Assembly: GCA_017304655.1 (NCBI GenBank)
Contig: JAFKLY010000003.1
Location: 248,001 to 312,000, forward strand
Length of the DNA stretch: 64,000 nucleotides
Direction of reading: 5' to 3'
From: Sphingomonas sp.
Lineage (GTDB): Bacteria; Pseudomonadota; Alphaproteobacteria; Sphingomonadales; Sphingomonadaceae
Positions 9,641 through 17,700 of this stretch are shown one piece after another. Both the position numbers and the translations under genes were made by a program. Each line of letters starts with the position of its first letter. The first letter of the stretch is position 1. The notes below the pieces were generated by a model. The model was not told the DNA's origin. It did no database searches and saw only the letters and a program-made list of their open reading frames with translations.

Positions 9641-10883
9641 AGCGCAGCACCTGCACCGGATCGGTATTGGCCGCCTTGAAGGCGGGATAAAGCGTGGCGA
9701 GGAAGGAGAAGCCGACCGCCATCAGGCAGATCGCCGCGATCTCGACCGGATCGGGCTTCGACGGCAGCGTCGTCAGGAAGCGAATCGAGGGGTCCCAGAT
9801 CTGCTGGCCGGTGAGATATTGCACGCCGTCCAATATGCCCTGGCGGAAGAAGAGGATGATGCTGCCGAGCACCAGCCCCGCCAGTGTGCCCAGCGTGCCG
9901 ATCGCCAGCCCCACGGTCACGAAGATGCGCAGCAGGCTGGATCGAGTCGCGCCCATGGTGCGCAGGATGGCGATGTCGCGCGTCTTGGCTCGCACCAGCA
10001 TGATGAGCGAGGAAAGGATGTTGAACACCGCGACGAGGATGATGAGCGAGAGGATGACGAAGGAGACCACCCGGTCCACCTGCAGCGCCTCGAACAGGCT
10101 GGCGTTCATCTGCCGCCAGTCGATCACCTGCGCCTGCCCGGCAACCTGCTTGGCGAGCGGGGCGAGGATCTCGCCGACCCGGTCCGGATCGTCCGTCTGG
10201 ATTTCCACCATCGCCACCTTGTCGCCCAGCAGAAGCAGCGTCTGCGCGTCGCCCATCGGCATGATGATGAAGGCCTTGTCATAGTCGTAGATGCCGATCT
10301 CGAAGATCGCGCCGATCTCATACGGCAGCTGGCGCGGCACCGTGCCGAACGGCGTCGACCGCCCGGCCGGATTGATGACGCTGATCGTCTGGCCGACATT
10401 GACGCCCAGATTCTCGGCGAGGCGGGATCCGATCGCTACCTTGCCGCTTCCGGTGCGGATGGAATCGAGCGATCCGGCAACCAGCTTGGACCTGAGCGAG
10501 GGATTGGCGCGAATGTCCGGCTCGGTCATGCCGCGGATGAGCGCGGCCTCCACCCGGCCATTGAAGGTCGCGAGCAACGGCTGCTCAATGAGCGGCGTGG
10601 CACGCGTGACGCCAGGCGTGGCCCGAGCCTGCGCGGCAATCGCCTGCCAATTGTCCAGTCGCCCGCCATAGCCCTGCACCACGGCATGGCCATTCAGGCC
10701 CACAATCTTGTCGAACAGCTCCGCGCGGAAGCCGTTCATGACGCTCATCACCACGATGAGCGCGGCAACGCCGAGCATCACCGCGACAAGGCTGATCGAG
10801 GCAACGAGGAAAATGAATCCCTCCCCCTTGCCAGGCAGCAGGTAGCGCCGGGCGATCATCTGTTCGTAGCGGTTGAGGATCAT
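9633..10883 (-). CDS. lolC: Lipoprotein-releasing system permease LolC/LolE
   Basis: Inner-membrane permease of 416 residues. A transmembrane helix near the N-terminus ([20 protein letters not shown]) is followed by a large periplasmic MacB-like domain and three more helices near the C-terminus (one is [16 protein letters not shown]). [13 protein letters not shown] at the start is typical of LolC/E. Only one permease gene is seen, so it probably acts as a homodimer, as in the LolF-type arrangement of many alphaproteobacteria. The start at [15 protein letters not shown] gives the family length; more open frame lies upstream. Confidence 0.92.
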   Translation of the reverse strand: MILNRYEQMIARRYLLPGKGEGFIFLVASISLVAVMLGVAALIVVMSVMNGFRAELFDKIVGLNGHAVVQGYGGRLDNWQAIAAQARATPGVTRATPLIEQPLLATFNGRVEAALIRGMTEPDIRANPSLRSKLVAGSLDSIRTGSGKVAIGSRLAENLGVNVGQTISVINPAGRSTPFGTVPRQLPYEIGAIFEIGIYDYDKAFIIMPMGDAQTLLLLGDKVAMVEIQTDDPDRVGEILAPLAKQVAGQAQVIDWRQMNASLFEALQVDRVVSFVILSLIILVAVFNILSSLIMLVRAKTRDIAILRTMGATRSSLLRIFVTVGLAIGTLGTLAGLVLGSIILFFRQGILDGVQYLTGQQIWDPSIRFLTTLPSKPDPVEIAAICLMAVGFSFLATLYPAFKAANTDPVQVLRYE

Positions 10884-11312
10884 GATGCTGCGGGCAGCCT
10901 TGATGCCGGGGGGACGAGGCGCACCTCTATGGCGCGGCGCCGCCGTAGGCAAGGGGCCGGAGGGTAAGCGCGGATATCGTAGCGTCAACCGCACTCGCCC
11001 CAATCTGTTGCGGATTTGGCACAGATGACGAGGCAATTTTTCCGGATTGCGAGTTGCCCCGTGACAGCGCCCGGCGCCTCGCATAGCGTCACGCTCGAAA
11101 CACAGGCAATTCATAGCAGGCCGTGGTTCAGGGACGTCGCAATCCCGCCTTCTCGCCTGAGGGGGCCGATAAGGTGAGCAGATGCGACGCCAAAAGGGGG
11201 AGACGATTTAATTCGTCCACGGGCGCCCGGACTGGCAACGGTCTGGGCGCTTAGTCTTTCTGGCCCTCCCCATGCCGGTTTCGCCGTTCGGATCAAACGC
11301 GTCCGCCCGCCC
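10884..11312. other. Gene-free stretch between lolC and hsp20
   Basis: Divergent intergenic region. The left part should hold the lolC promoter. Short open frames here (for example 11111-11296 on the minus strand) lack a ribosome-binding site and have no recognisable product. I see no repeat or RNA gene. The right edge leads into the heat-shock promoter. Confidence 0.5.
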
Positions 11313-11338
11313 CTTGAAACCCGTTTCGCCGCGCATAT
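11313..11338 (+). promoter_or_regulatory. Sigma-32 type heat-shock promoter (candidate)
   Basis: A perfect CTTGAA -35 element at 11313-11318 is followed, 13-14 bases on, by CGCATATC, close to the CCCATNT-type -10 of RpoH promoters. It is about 100 bases upstream of the small heat-shock gene, leaving a leader long enough for the structured RNA described next. Confidence 0.5.
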
Positions 11339-11363
11339 CTCCTACGCATCCGGTTGCCATGAT

Positions 11364-11440
11364 GGGGCCGGATGATGCCCCGGACGCCCGCAGCGGGTCC
11401 GGCATCGCAGTTTCAAACACGCTCCCTTTGGAGGATTTGA
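11364..11440 (+). promoter_or_regulatory. ROSE-like RNA thermometer in hsp20 leader
   Basis: Three consecutive stem-loops can be drawn. The first pairs GGGGC (11364-11368) with GCCCC (11377-11381). The second is the long hairpin 11380-11402. The third pairs CTCC (11422-11425) with GGAG (11430-11433), hiding the Shine-Dalgarno sequence GGAGGA, and is closed by TCAAA (11413-11417) with TTTGA (11436-11440). An SD-sequestering last hairpin after several upstream hairpins is the layout of ROSE thermometers, which control Hsp20 genes in alphaproteobacteria. Pairing was found by eye, not by folding software. Confidence 0.65.
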
Positions 11441-11442
11441 CC

Positions 11443-11913
11443 ATGCGTAACAGCTTTGACCTCACCCCCTATCGCCGCAGCACCGTCGGCTTCGATCGTC
11501 TGTTCGATCTCATCGAGAACAACGCCCGGCTGCAGCAGAGCGACAATTATCCGCCCTACAATATCGAGCGCCTGGACGAGGACCGCTATCGCGTGACGCT
11601 CGCCGTCGCCGGTTTCAAGGCGGATGAGATTGACATCACCGCGCAGCAGAACCTGCTCCAGATCACCGGTCGCAAGGCCGAGATCGCCGAGAGCGATCGC
11701 GCGCAATATCTCCATCTCGGCATCGCCAATCGGGGCTTCGAGCGCCGCTTTGAGCTTGCCGATTTCGTGCGCGTCGAGCGCGCCGATCTCGCCGATGGCC
11801 TGCTCATCGTAGAGCTGGTCCGCGAGGTGCCGGACGCGATGAAGCCGCGCAAGATCGCCATCAACGGCAAGGGCGAAGTCATCGACATCGCCGGCGACAA
11901 GAACGCCGCCTGA
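11443..11913 (+). CDS. Small heat-shock protein, Hsp20/IbpA family
   Basis: ATP-independent holdase chaperone of 156 residues. The alpha-crystallin domain runs from about PPYNIERLDEDRYRVTLAVA to RKIAIN. It has the IbpA-type start (FDLTPYRRSTVGFDRLFDL) and the conserved beta-strand ADGLLIVELVREVP that replaces the A-x-x-x-G-V-L motif. The ATG lies 7 bases behind GGAGGA, which is held in a hairpin. Control is probably double: a sigma-32-like promoter and RNA melting on heating. A strong terminator follows, so the gene is monocistronic. Confidence 0.93.
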   Translation: MRNSFDLTPYRRSTVGFDRLFDLIENNARLQQSDNYPPYNIERLDEDRYRVTLAVAGFKADEIDITAQQNLLQITGRKAEIAESDRAQYLHLGIANRGFERRFELADFVRVERADLADGLLIVELVREVPDAMKPRKIAINGKGEVIDIAGDKNAA

Positions 11914-11944
11914 GCCGTTTCACACGCTCTCAAGCCAGTGAGAG

Positions 11945-11975
11945 AAGCGCCCGGGGAGACTCGGGCGCTTTTTTT
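11945..11975 (+). terminator. Intrinsic terminator of hsp20
   Basis: AAGCGCCCG (11945-11953) pairs with CGGGCGCTT (11962-11970) around an 8-base loop, and the stem runs directly into seven T residues. This is a textbook Rho-independent terminator about 30 bases after the hsp20 stop codon. Confidence 0.88.
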
Positions 11976-12083
11976 CGCGCGCTGACTTGGCTTTGGATGA
12001 GGTGTTTGTCGCGCAGACGTTGACGCAACCCCCTCCCGTTGGTGACTTGTCGGGCAATCGGAAATCGCTTGACCGGGGCTTCC

Positions 12084-13856
12084 ATGGGGCGCTTGGACTG
12101 CGGCATGGCTCACTCATGGAAACCGCTGTTTCTGGCAAGCCTTGCGCGGCAACGCCGCCGGCTGAGATCGAGTGAGGCGGCCTTTATCCTGCTCGCGGCC
12201 ATCACCGGCCTGGGCGCCGGGTTTCTGACGCTTGTCCTCCAGATCCTGGCCCACGGCATTCAGCGGCTCTTGTACGGCGTCACGATCAACCGGTTGAGTG
12301 CGCTGGGCGCGATCCACCATCCCTGGAAGCTGCTCGCCCTGCCTGCAGGCGGCCTCGCGCTGGTGCTGCTTGCCAGAGGCCTGCATCGGCGGAAGCGCCC
12401 CCCTGTCGACGTGGTCGAAGCCAACGCCCTGCATGGCGGCCGCATCCCCATGACGGACAATCTGTTGATTTCTGCCCAGACCGTCCTCTCAAACGGCGCA
12501 GGAGCATCGGTCGGTCTGGAAGCGGCTTATGCCCAGATGGGCGGCGGCCTGGCATCCCTGCTCGGGCAATGGCTTACGCTGCGCCGTAACGACCTCCGGA
12601 CGCTTGTCGGCGCCGGTGCCGGCGCCGCGATTGGTGCCGCTTTTGGAGCGCCTCTGACCGGCGCCTTCTATGCGTTCGAAATCGTGATCGGCAATTACAC
12701 GCCGGCCGCGATCGCACCGGTGATGGCCGCAGCGCTCTCCGGCGTGTTCGTGACGCGACTGCTCGGCATGGCCCCCTATCTGATCGCGACGAGCGCCGAC
12801 CGCACCTTCCTGATCACGGACTACATTGCCTATGCCGGGCTAGGCCTGCTGTGTGCCCTGATGGGCATTGCGATCATGAGACTGGTCACCTTTGCCGAAC
12901 AACGCGTGCAGTCCTTCACGGCGATTGCCCGCTGGCGGCCAGTGGTGGGCGGGATGCTGCTCATGCCCATCGCGTTTCTCTCGCCGCAGGTTCTGTCGGC
13001 AGGCCATGGCGCGCTCCATCTCGATCTGCTGCTTCACCCCGCGCTCTCCGTGCTGCTTGTCCTGCTCTTGCTGAAGATCGCCGCCTCGGTCATTTCCTTG
13101 GGGTTCGGCTTCCGGGGCGGACTGTTCTTCGCGTCCCTCTTTCTGGGCTCGCTGGTGGGGCAGATTTTCGCCGGGCTTGTCGACATGGCGCCGCTCGGCA
13201 TGACGCTTGCGCCCGGCGATGCCGCGCTGGTGGGCATGGCAGCGATGAGCGTTTCGGTCGTCGGCGGTCCCATGACACTGGCGATCCTGATGCTCGAAAC
13301 GACTCATGATTTCGCGTTGATGGGAGTCGTGCTCACCGCAACGCTGATCTCAAGCGCCTTCACGCGGGAAGTCTTCGGCTACTCCTTCTCCACTTGGCGC
13401 CTGCATTTGCGCGGCGCAAACGTCCGCAGCCCGCGCGATATCGGGTGGATGCTCAAGCTGAACGCCGCAAGGGTGATGCGCAAGGATTGGGTGGCGCTGA
13501 GGGACGACGTGTCGATCGCCGAGTTCCGCGCCCGCATCCCGCTCGGCTCAACCAGCAAAACGGTCATTACGGACGTCGCAGGCCATTATCGCGGCATCGT
13601 CACCACAGCGTCCGCCTACCGCCCAGAACTGGCCGAAAACGTTCCCATTGCGGAGATTGCGACGCAGCACGATGTCGTCCTGCCGCCCGACGCCGGGATC
13701 GAGCAGATGCTTCGCCTGTTCGATGAAGCGTCGGTGGATGAAATCGCAGTGGTGGACCATCTCGGCAAAGTGGTCGGGGTCGTCACGGAAAAACACGCCC
13801 GTCGACGCTACTTTGAGGAGCTTGAAGCCGCGCAGCGGGCAATCTTCAGAGAATAG
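12084..13856 (+). CDS. CLC-family chloride channel/transporter with CBS domains
   Basis: Membrane protein of about 590 residues moving chloride, or exchanging it for protons. Ten or so hydrophobic helices run to about residue 420. CLC signatures appear in the variant form of the ClcB-like bacterial subgroup: SNGAGASVGLEAAYAQ in place of the usual GREGP region, and GFRGGLFFASLFLG for the third anion-site motif. The last 130 residues form a cytoplasmic CBS pair ending in EIAVVDHLGKVVGVVTEKHA. Start is uncertain: ATG at 12084 or at 12105 (MAHSWKPLF), with no clear ribosome-binding site for either. Monocistronic. Confidence 0.85.
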   Translation: MGRLDCGMAHSWKPLFLASLARQRRRLRSSEAAFILLAAITGLGAGFLTLVLQILAHGIQRLLYGVTINRLSALGAIHHPWKLLALPAGGLALVLLARGLHRRKRPPVDVVEANALHGGRIPMTDNLLISAQTVLSNGAGASVGLEAAYAQMGGGLASLLGQWLTLRRNDLRTLVGAGAGAAIGAAFGAPLTGAFYAFEIVIGNYTPAAIAPVMAAALSGVFVTRLLGMAPYLIATSADRTFLITDYIAYAGLGLLCALMGIAIMRLVTFAEQRVQSFTAIARWRPVVGGMLLMPIAFLSPQVLSAGHGALHLDLLLHPALSVLLVLLLLKIAASVISLGFGFRGGLFFASLFLGSLVGQIFAGLVDMAPLGMTLAPGDAALVGMAAMSVSVVGGPMTLAILMLETTHDFALMGVVLTATLISSAFTREVFGYSFSTWRLHLRGANVRSPRDIGWMLKLNAARVMRKDWVALRDDVSIAEFRARIPLGSTSKTVITDVAGHYRGIVTTASAYRPELAENVPIAEIATQHDVVLPPDAGIEQMLRLFDEASVDEIAVVDHLGKVVGVVTEKHARRRYFEELEAAQRAIFRE

Positions 13857-13899
13857 GCGCCTGAAGGCTTGTCAGTGCCAGCTAATGGTAGCCAGTTCC

Positions 13900-14361
13900 C
13901 TAAACCCTGCCCCGCCGGTTCTGCTCGACAACCTTGGGCGCATACGCCCCCAGCTGCTTGCGGCTGTTGCGCACGGCCACGATGACGGCGCCGAGCGCGG
14001 CGGGGACGACAATCAGGTGCAGATCGTGAAACAGTCCGGCACCGGAGAGATGATTGCGCCACCACAGCAGCGCGCCGACGCACAGGCCAGCGGCAATTCC
14101 CGCTTTCATCGGCCAGGGCTTTGGGCGTTCGGGGTCATCGTCGTCGACGCCAACCAGCTCCGCCTGATCGATCAGGTCCAGCAGCGTCGCACGCCCGGCG
14201 GAATCCAGCGGCAAGTCCACAGCGGCGGCGCAGCGGCGGATGCGGTCAAGCTCCGCGTCGCGCAAAGATGCGGACGTGAAGGCGCGCCAGGCCCAGCGGT
14301 TGCCGGTGCCATCCAGCAGGGCGGTGATCGCCCCGACCACAAGCGCGCGCTCCTGTGTCAT
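13900..14361 (-). CDS. Conserved hypothetical membrane protein
   Basis: Encodes about 153 residues in two parts: a soluble N-terminal region rich in arginine and leucine (residues 1-80) and a C-terminal pair of hydrophobic segments (AGIAAGLCVGALLWW and LHLIVVPAALGAVIVAV). A basic tail, KVVEQNRRGRV, follows. The chosen ATG gives MTQERALVVG; a GTG 36 bases upstream, next to the GNAT stop codon, is an alternative. It follows the acetyltransferase on the same strand within 7-43 bases, so the two probably form a small operon. I do not recognise the family. Confidence 0.6.
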   Translation of the reverse strand: MTQERALVVGAITALLDGTGNRWAWRAFTSASLRDAELDRIRRCAAAVDLPLDSAGRATLLDLIDQAELVGVDDDDPERPKPWPMKAGIAAGLCVGALLWWRNHLSGAGLFHDLHLIVVPAALGAVIVAVRNSRKQLGAYAPKVVEQNRRGRV

Positions 14362-14403
14362 AGCCTGCGCTGCATGCCCGAACGGGCGGGCAGCCACAAG
14401 GCA

Positions 14404-15159
14404 TCAGGCCGTTCGCACCCGATAATGATAGCCATAGAGATCGTGGCGGAAGCCAAGGCCGCGATAAAGCGCTAGCGCCGCTGTATTCTCCCGCATCACC
14501 TGCAACGCGGCGGAGCGAACGCCCTGACCGGCCGCCCAGCCGAACAGCCCAGCAAGGCAGGCTCGCGCATGGCCGCGCCGCCGCTCGGCTGGATCGGTCA
14601 GCACCGATTCCACCACCAGCAGATCGTCCTGCAGCACGCCGAAACCGAGCGCGACAATGCGCGCGCCCTGCCTCACCGAGGCGAAGCCGCAGGGCAGCGT
14701 GATCGCGCCGATCGTCGCGCGATAGGCCCGCGCCGTTTCGGGAGAACTGCCGCTCATCGCGTCCCGCGCGGCCAGCCAGCGCTCGCTCAGCGCAGCCTCG
14801 ATCAGCGCACCCGCCCGATCGCCCTGCGCCAGCTCGTCCAGCGCCGCGAACAACGTCGTGGTGGGCGCGTCGATCCGGTAGCCGCGCGCGGCCAGCAATG
14901 CATCGATGCCCTGCGCCATATCCGGAATGCGGAAGATCGCCGGACGACCGCGCTCCCGATAGAAAGCCTCGACCTGTGCGACGAACGCCTCGTCCATCGC
15001 TGCGGTTTCGTGGAGCGGGTTGGCCGAATTGGCGCGGCGGCTCGGTCCGCCGGCCGCACGCAGCACCCATCCGTCAAGCAGGACTTCACCCGGCACCGGC
15101 CAGGCCGCGCGGCAAGCCGCTTCCACCCGCCAGCGCAGCGCGTCCTCGTCCGTTGCCAT
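14404..15159 (-). CDS. GNAT-family N-acetyltransferase
   Basis: Encodes 251 residues. The acetyl-CoA binding loop is in the second half: VLTDPAERRRGHARACLAGL matches the R/Q-x-x-G-x-G/A pattern, followed by LQVMRENTAALALYRGLGF, the typical final GNAT helix and strand. The N-terminal half (WPVPGEVLLDGWVLRAAGGPSRR...) is an extra domain found in larger GNAT proteins of alphaproteobacteria. The ATG has a GAGGAGA ribosome-binding site. The acceptor substrate is unknown. Confidence 0.85.
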   Translation of the reverse strand: MATDEDALRWRVEAACRAAWPVPGEVLLDGWVLRAAGGPSRRANSANPLHETAAMDEAFVAQVEAFYRERGRPAIFRIPDMAQGIDALLAARGYRIDAPTTTLFAALDELAQGDRAGALIEAALSERWLAARDAMSGSSPETARAYRATIGAITLPCGFASVRQGARIVALGFGVLQDDLLVVESVLTDPAERRRGHARACLAGLFGWAAGQGVRSAALQVMRENTAALALYRGLGFRHDLYGYHYRVRTA

Positions 15160-15316
15160 CCCGTCGGTTCTCCTCGGGTCACGCCCAGGCACGCCGGCCC
15201 ACTGTCAATCAGGGCTGTCCTACAGTCGCCGTGCGATGTCAGAAACCCCGCCTGATGTCAGCAACACCCCAGCGCCCTCGCCACCGGTTCATCGACGCAA
15301 GCGATCACCGGGCAGC

Positions 15317-15355
15317 AAAGTTCACACCCCCGTGGCATGAACTTTGTGAACTTCC
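15317..15355. repeat. Dispersed 39-nt repeat, copy A
   Basis: Intergenic element with AAGTTCAC at one end and a direct TGAACTT-T-GTGAACTTCC at the other, so the heptamer GAACTT occurs twice directly and once inverted. It matches 38671-38709 at 32 of 39 positions with no gaps. It lies between the GNAT and pyrG genes. Confidence 0.65.
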
Positions 15356-15402
15356 GCGCCAGCGCACGCCGGAATCGATCGACTCAGCCGATCAGCGCGC
15401 GG

Positions 15403-17037
15403 TCAGACGAGGCGGCTCTGCTTGACCGCCGCCGCGATGAAGCTGGCGAACAGCGGATGCGGATCGAACGGCTTTGATTTGAGCTCCGGATGGAACTGCA
15501 CGCCGATGAACCAGGGATGGTCGGGCCGCTCGACAATCTCCGGCAGCGCGCCGTCCGGCGACATGCCCGAGAAGATGAGGCCGCCATTTTCGAGCGGCTC
15601 GCGATAGCGAGCGTTCACCTCATAGCGGTGCCGGTGGCGCTCGCTGATATTCTCGCTGCCATAGACGCCAGCGACCACGCTGTTGCCGGCCAGCTTGGCC
15701 GGATAGGCGCCCAGGCGCATCGTGCCGCCCAGATCGGTGTCGGCATTGCGCTGCTGCAGCCCTTCCTTGCTCATCCACTCGGTGATGAGGCCGACGATCG
15801 GCTCGTCGGTCGGGCCGAATTCCGTGGTGGAGGCGGCAGCGATACCCGCTGTGTTGCGCGCGCCCTCGATGCAGGCCATCTGCATGCCGAGGCAGATGCC
15901 GAAGAAGGGCACGTTGCGCTCCCGCGCGAACCGCACGCTGGCAATCTTGCCTTCCGATCCACGCACGCCGAAGCCACCGGGCACCAGAATGCCATGCATC
16001 GGCTCCAGCTTGGCCGCGATGTCGCTGTCTTCCGATTCGAACAGCTCTGCGTCCAGCCACTGGACCTTCACCTTGACGCGATTGGCCATGCCGCCATGGA
16101 CCAGCGCCTCGTGCAGCGATTTGTAGGCATCCGGCAGGCCGACATACTTGCCGACGACGCCGATCGTCACTTCGCCCTCGGGATGCTCCTGCCGGTCCAT
16201 GATGTCATACCAGCGGGTGAGGTCCGGCTCGGGCGATCCGGCAATTCCGAACGCGCTGAGCACGGCCGTGTCCAGCCCCTCGGCATGATATTGCACCGGC
16301 ACCGAATAAATGCTGCGCGCGTCGAGCGCGGGAATCACCGCTTCCTTGGGCACGTTGCAGAACAGGGCGATCTTGGCCCGCTCGCTGTCCGGCAGCGGAT
16401 GCTCGCAGCGGCAGAGCAGGATGTTGGGCTGGATGCCGAGCGAGGTCAGTTCGCGCACGCTGTGCTGCGTCGGCTTGGTCTTCAGTTCGCCGGCGGCCGC
16501 GATATAGGGCACCAGCGTCACATGGACGAAGATGGATTGCTGCGGCCCCAGCTCGTTGTGGAGCTGGCGGATCGCCTCCATGAACGGCAGACTCTCGATG
16601 TCGCCCACCGTGCCACCGATCTCGCAGAGCACGAAGTCGACATCGTCGGTCTCCGCCAGGGCGAAGGCCTTGATCTCGTCCGTGACGTGCGGGATCACCT
16701 GCACCGTCGCGCCAAGATAGTCGCCGCGACGCTCCTTCTGGATGATCGTCTGGTAAATGCGCCCCTGCGTCACATTGTCGGCCTGACGGCTGGCAACGCC
16801 CGTGAAGCGCTCATAGTGACCAAGGTCCAGGTCCGTCTCTGCCCCGTCATCCGTCACATAGACCTCACCATGCTGGTAAGGCGACATCGTGCCGGGATCG
16901 ACGTTCAGATACGGATCGAACTTGCGGGTGCGGACCCTGTAGCCACGCGCCTGGAGGAGGGCAGCCAGAGAGGCAGCCATGAGACCCTTGCCAAGCGATG
17001 AGACCACGCCGCCGGTGATGAAAATGAACCGCGCCAT
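15403..17037 (-). CDS. pyrG: CTP synthase
   Basis: Makes CTP from UTP, ATP and glutamine. At 544 residues it is full length: the N-terminal synthetase domain begins [18 protein letters not shown] with its P-loop, and the C-terminal class I glutamine amidotransferase carries the nucleophile in FFGICLGMQ and the catalytic histidine in GVQFHPE. The [10 protein letters not shown] segment near residue 220 is also conserved. secG lies just upstream on the same strand with an 86-base gap, an arrangement common in sphingomonads. Start is unambiguous. Confidence 0.97.
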   Translation of the reverse strand: MARFIFITGGVVSSLGKGLMAASLAALLQARGYRVRTRKFDPYLNVDPGTMSPYQHGEVYVTDDGAETDLDLGHYERFTGVASRQADNVTQGRIYQTIIQKERRGDYLGATVQVIPHVTDEIKAFALAETDDVDFVLCEIGGTVGDIESLPFMEAIRQLHNELGPQQSIFVHVTLVPYIAAAGELKTKPTQHSVRELTSLGIQPNILLCRCEHPLPDSERAKIALFCNVPKEAVIPALDARSIYSVPVQYHAEGLDTAVLSAFGIAGSPEPDLTRWYDIMDRQEHPEGEVTIGVVGKYVGLPDAYKSLHEALVHGGMANRVKVKVQWLDAELFESEDSDIAAKLEPMHGILVPGGFGVRGSEGKIASVRFARERNVPFFGICLGMQMACIEGARNTAGIAAASTTEFGPTDEPIVGLITEWMSKEGLQQRNADTDLGGTMRLGAYPAKLAGNSVVAGVYGSENISERHRHRYEVNARYREPLENGGLIFSGMSPDGALPEIVERPDHPWFIGVQFHPELKSKPFDPHPLFASFIAAAVKQSRLV

Positions 17038-17123
17038 GGGAGAGGAGGCTTATGCTGAACAGGAACGGGAGGGCAAGCGGACGAATCCGCTGCCGGCGAA
17101 AAAAATATTCCGTGACGCGATGA

Positions 17124-17519
17124 TTATTGCGCGAGCGGAACCGATTGGTTGCCAGCGGCAGGCACCACAGCAGCATTGCTGGCGGCGGCGGCAGCCGCGC
17201 CGGAAAGCGCATCCCCGCCCTGGCCAGGTGCCGGAACGCTGCTGCTCGGGGCCGCCTGGCCGGCGAGCGACGTGTCGATGGTGGCGGCGCGATGCTGCGT
17301 CGCCGCGATCACGGCCAGCACCACGCTCATGCCCACGAACAGCGTCGCGAGAATCGTCGTCGCGCGGGTCAGGAAATCCGCCGCACCCCGCGCCGACATC
17401 AGGCCGGTGGGGCTACCGCCCATGCCGAGACCGCCACCTTCCGAACGCTGCATCAGGATGACCGTGACGAGCGCGAACGCAATGACGGCCTGAACGACGA
17501 GAAGGAAGGTGAAGAGCAT
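17124..17519 (-). CDS. secG: Preprotein translocase subunit SecG
   Basis: Small inner-membrane accessory subunit of the SecYEG channel, 131 residues. The family layout is clear: a first transmembrane helix (LLVVQAVIAFALVTVILMQ), the conserved cytoplasmic loop RSEGGGLGMGGSPTG, and a second helix (ATTILATLFVGMSVVLAVIA). The C-terminal 50 residues are an alanine- and proline-rich tail of low complexity, longer than in enterobacteria but normal for this group. Precedes pyrG on the same strand. Confidence 0.92.
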   Translation of the reverse strand: MLFTFLLVVQAVIAFALVTVILMQRSEGGGLGMGGSPTGLMSARGAADFLTRATTILATLFVGMSVVLAVIAATQHRAATIDTSLAGQAAPSSSVPAPGQGGDALSGAAAAAASNAAVVPAAGNQSVPLAQ

Positions 17520-17700
17520 GAGCGGGGTAATGTTCCAATTGATCCGAAAGCGGCCCCTTAGCGCTGATCGCGCCAGGCTTCAACCTCGGCGGACATGGGG
17601 GTCATCGCGCGAGTCGCGTCAAACAGGGTGTCCGACGGATTTCGAGCGCGTGGGAGTACGGCGAGATGGCGCAAATCCTGGGCCGACGCGGTGCGGGATT

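Noticed and set aside
11208..11465. 85-codon minus-strand frame across the hsp20 leader
   Set aside because: Runs through the promoter, thermometer and start of hsp20 on the other strand; no ribosome-binding site.
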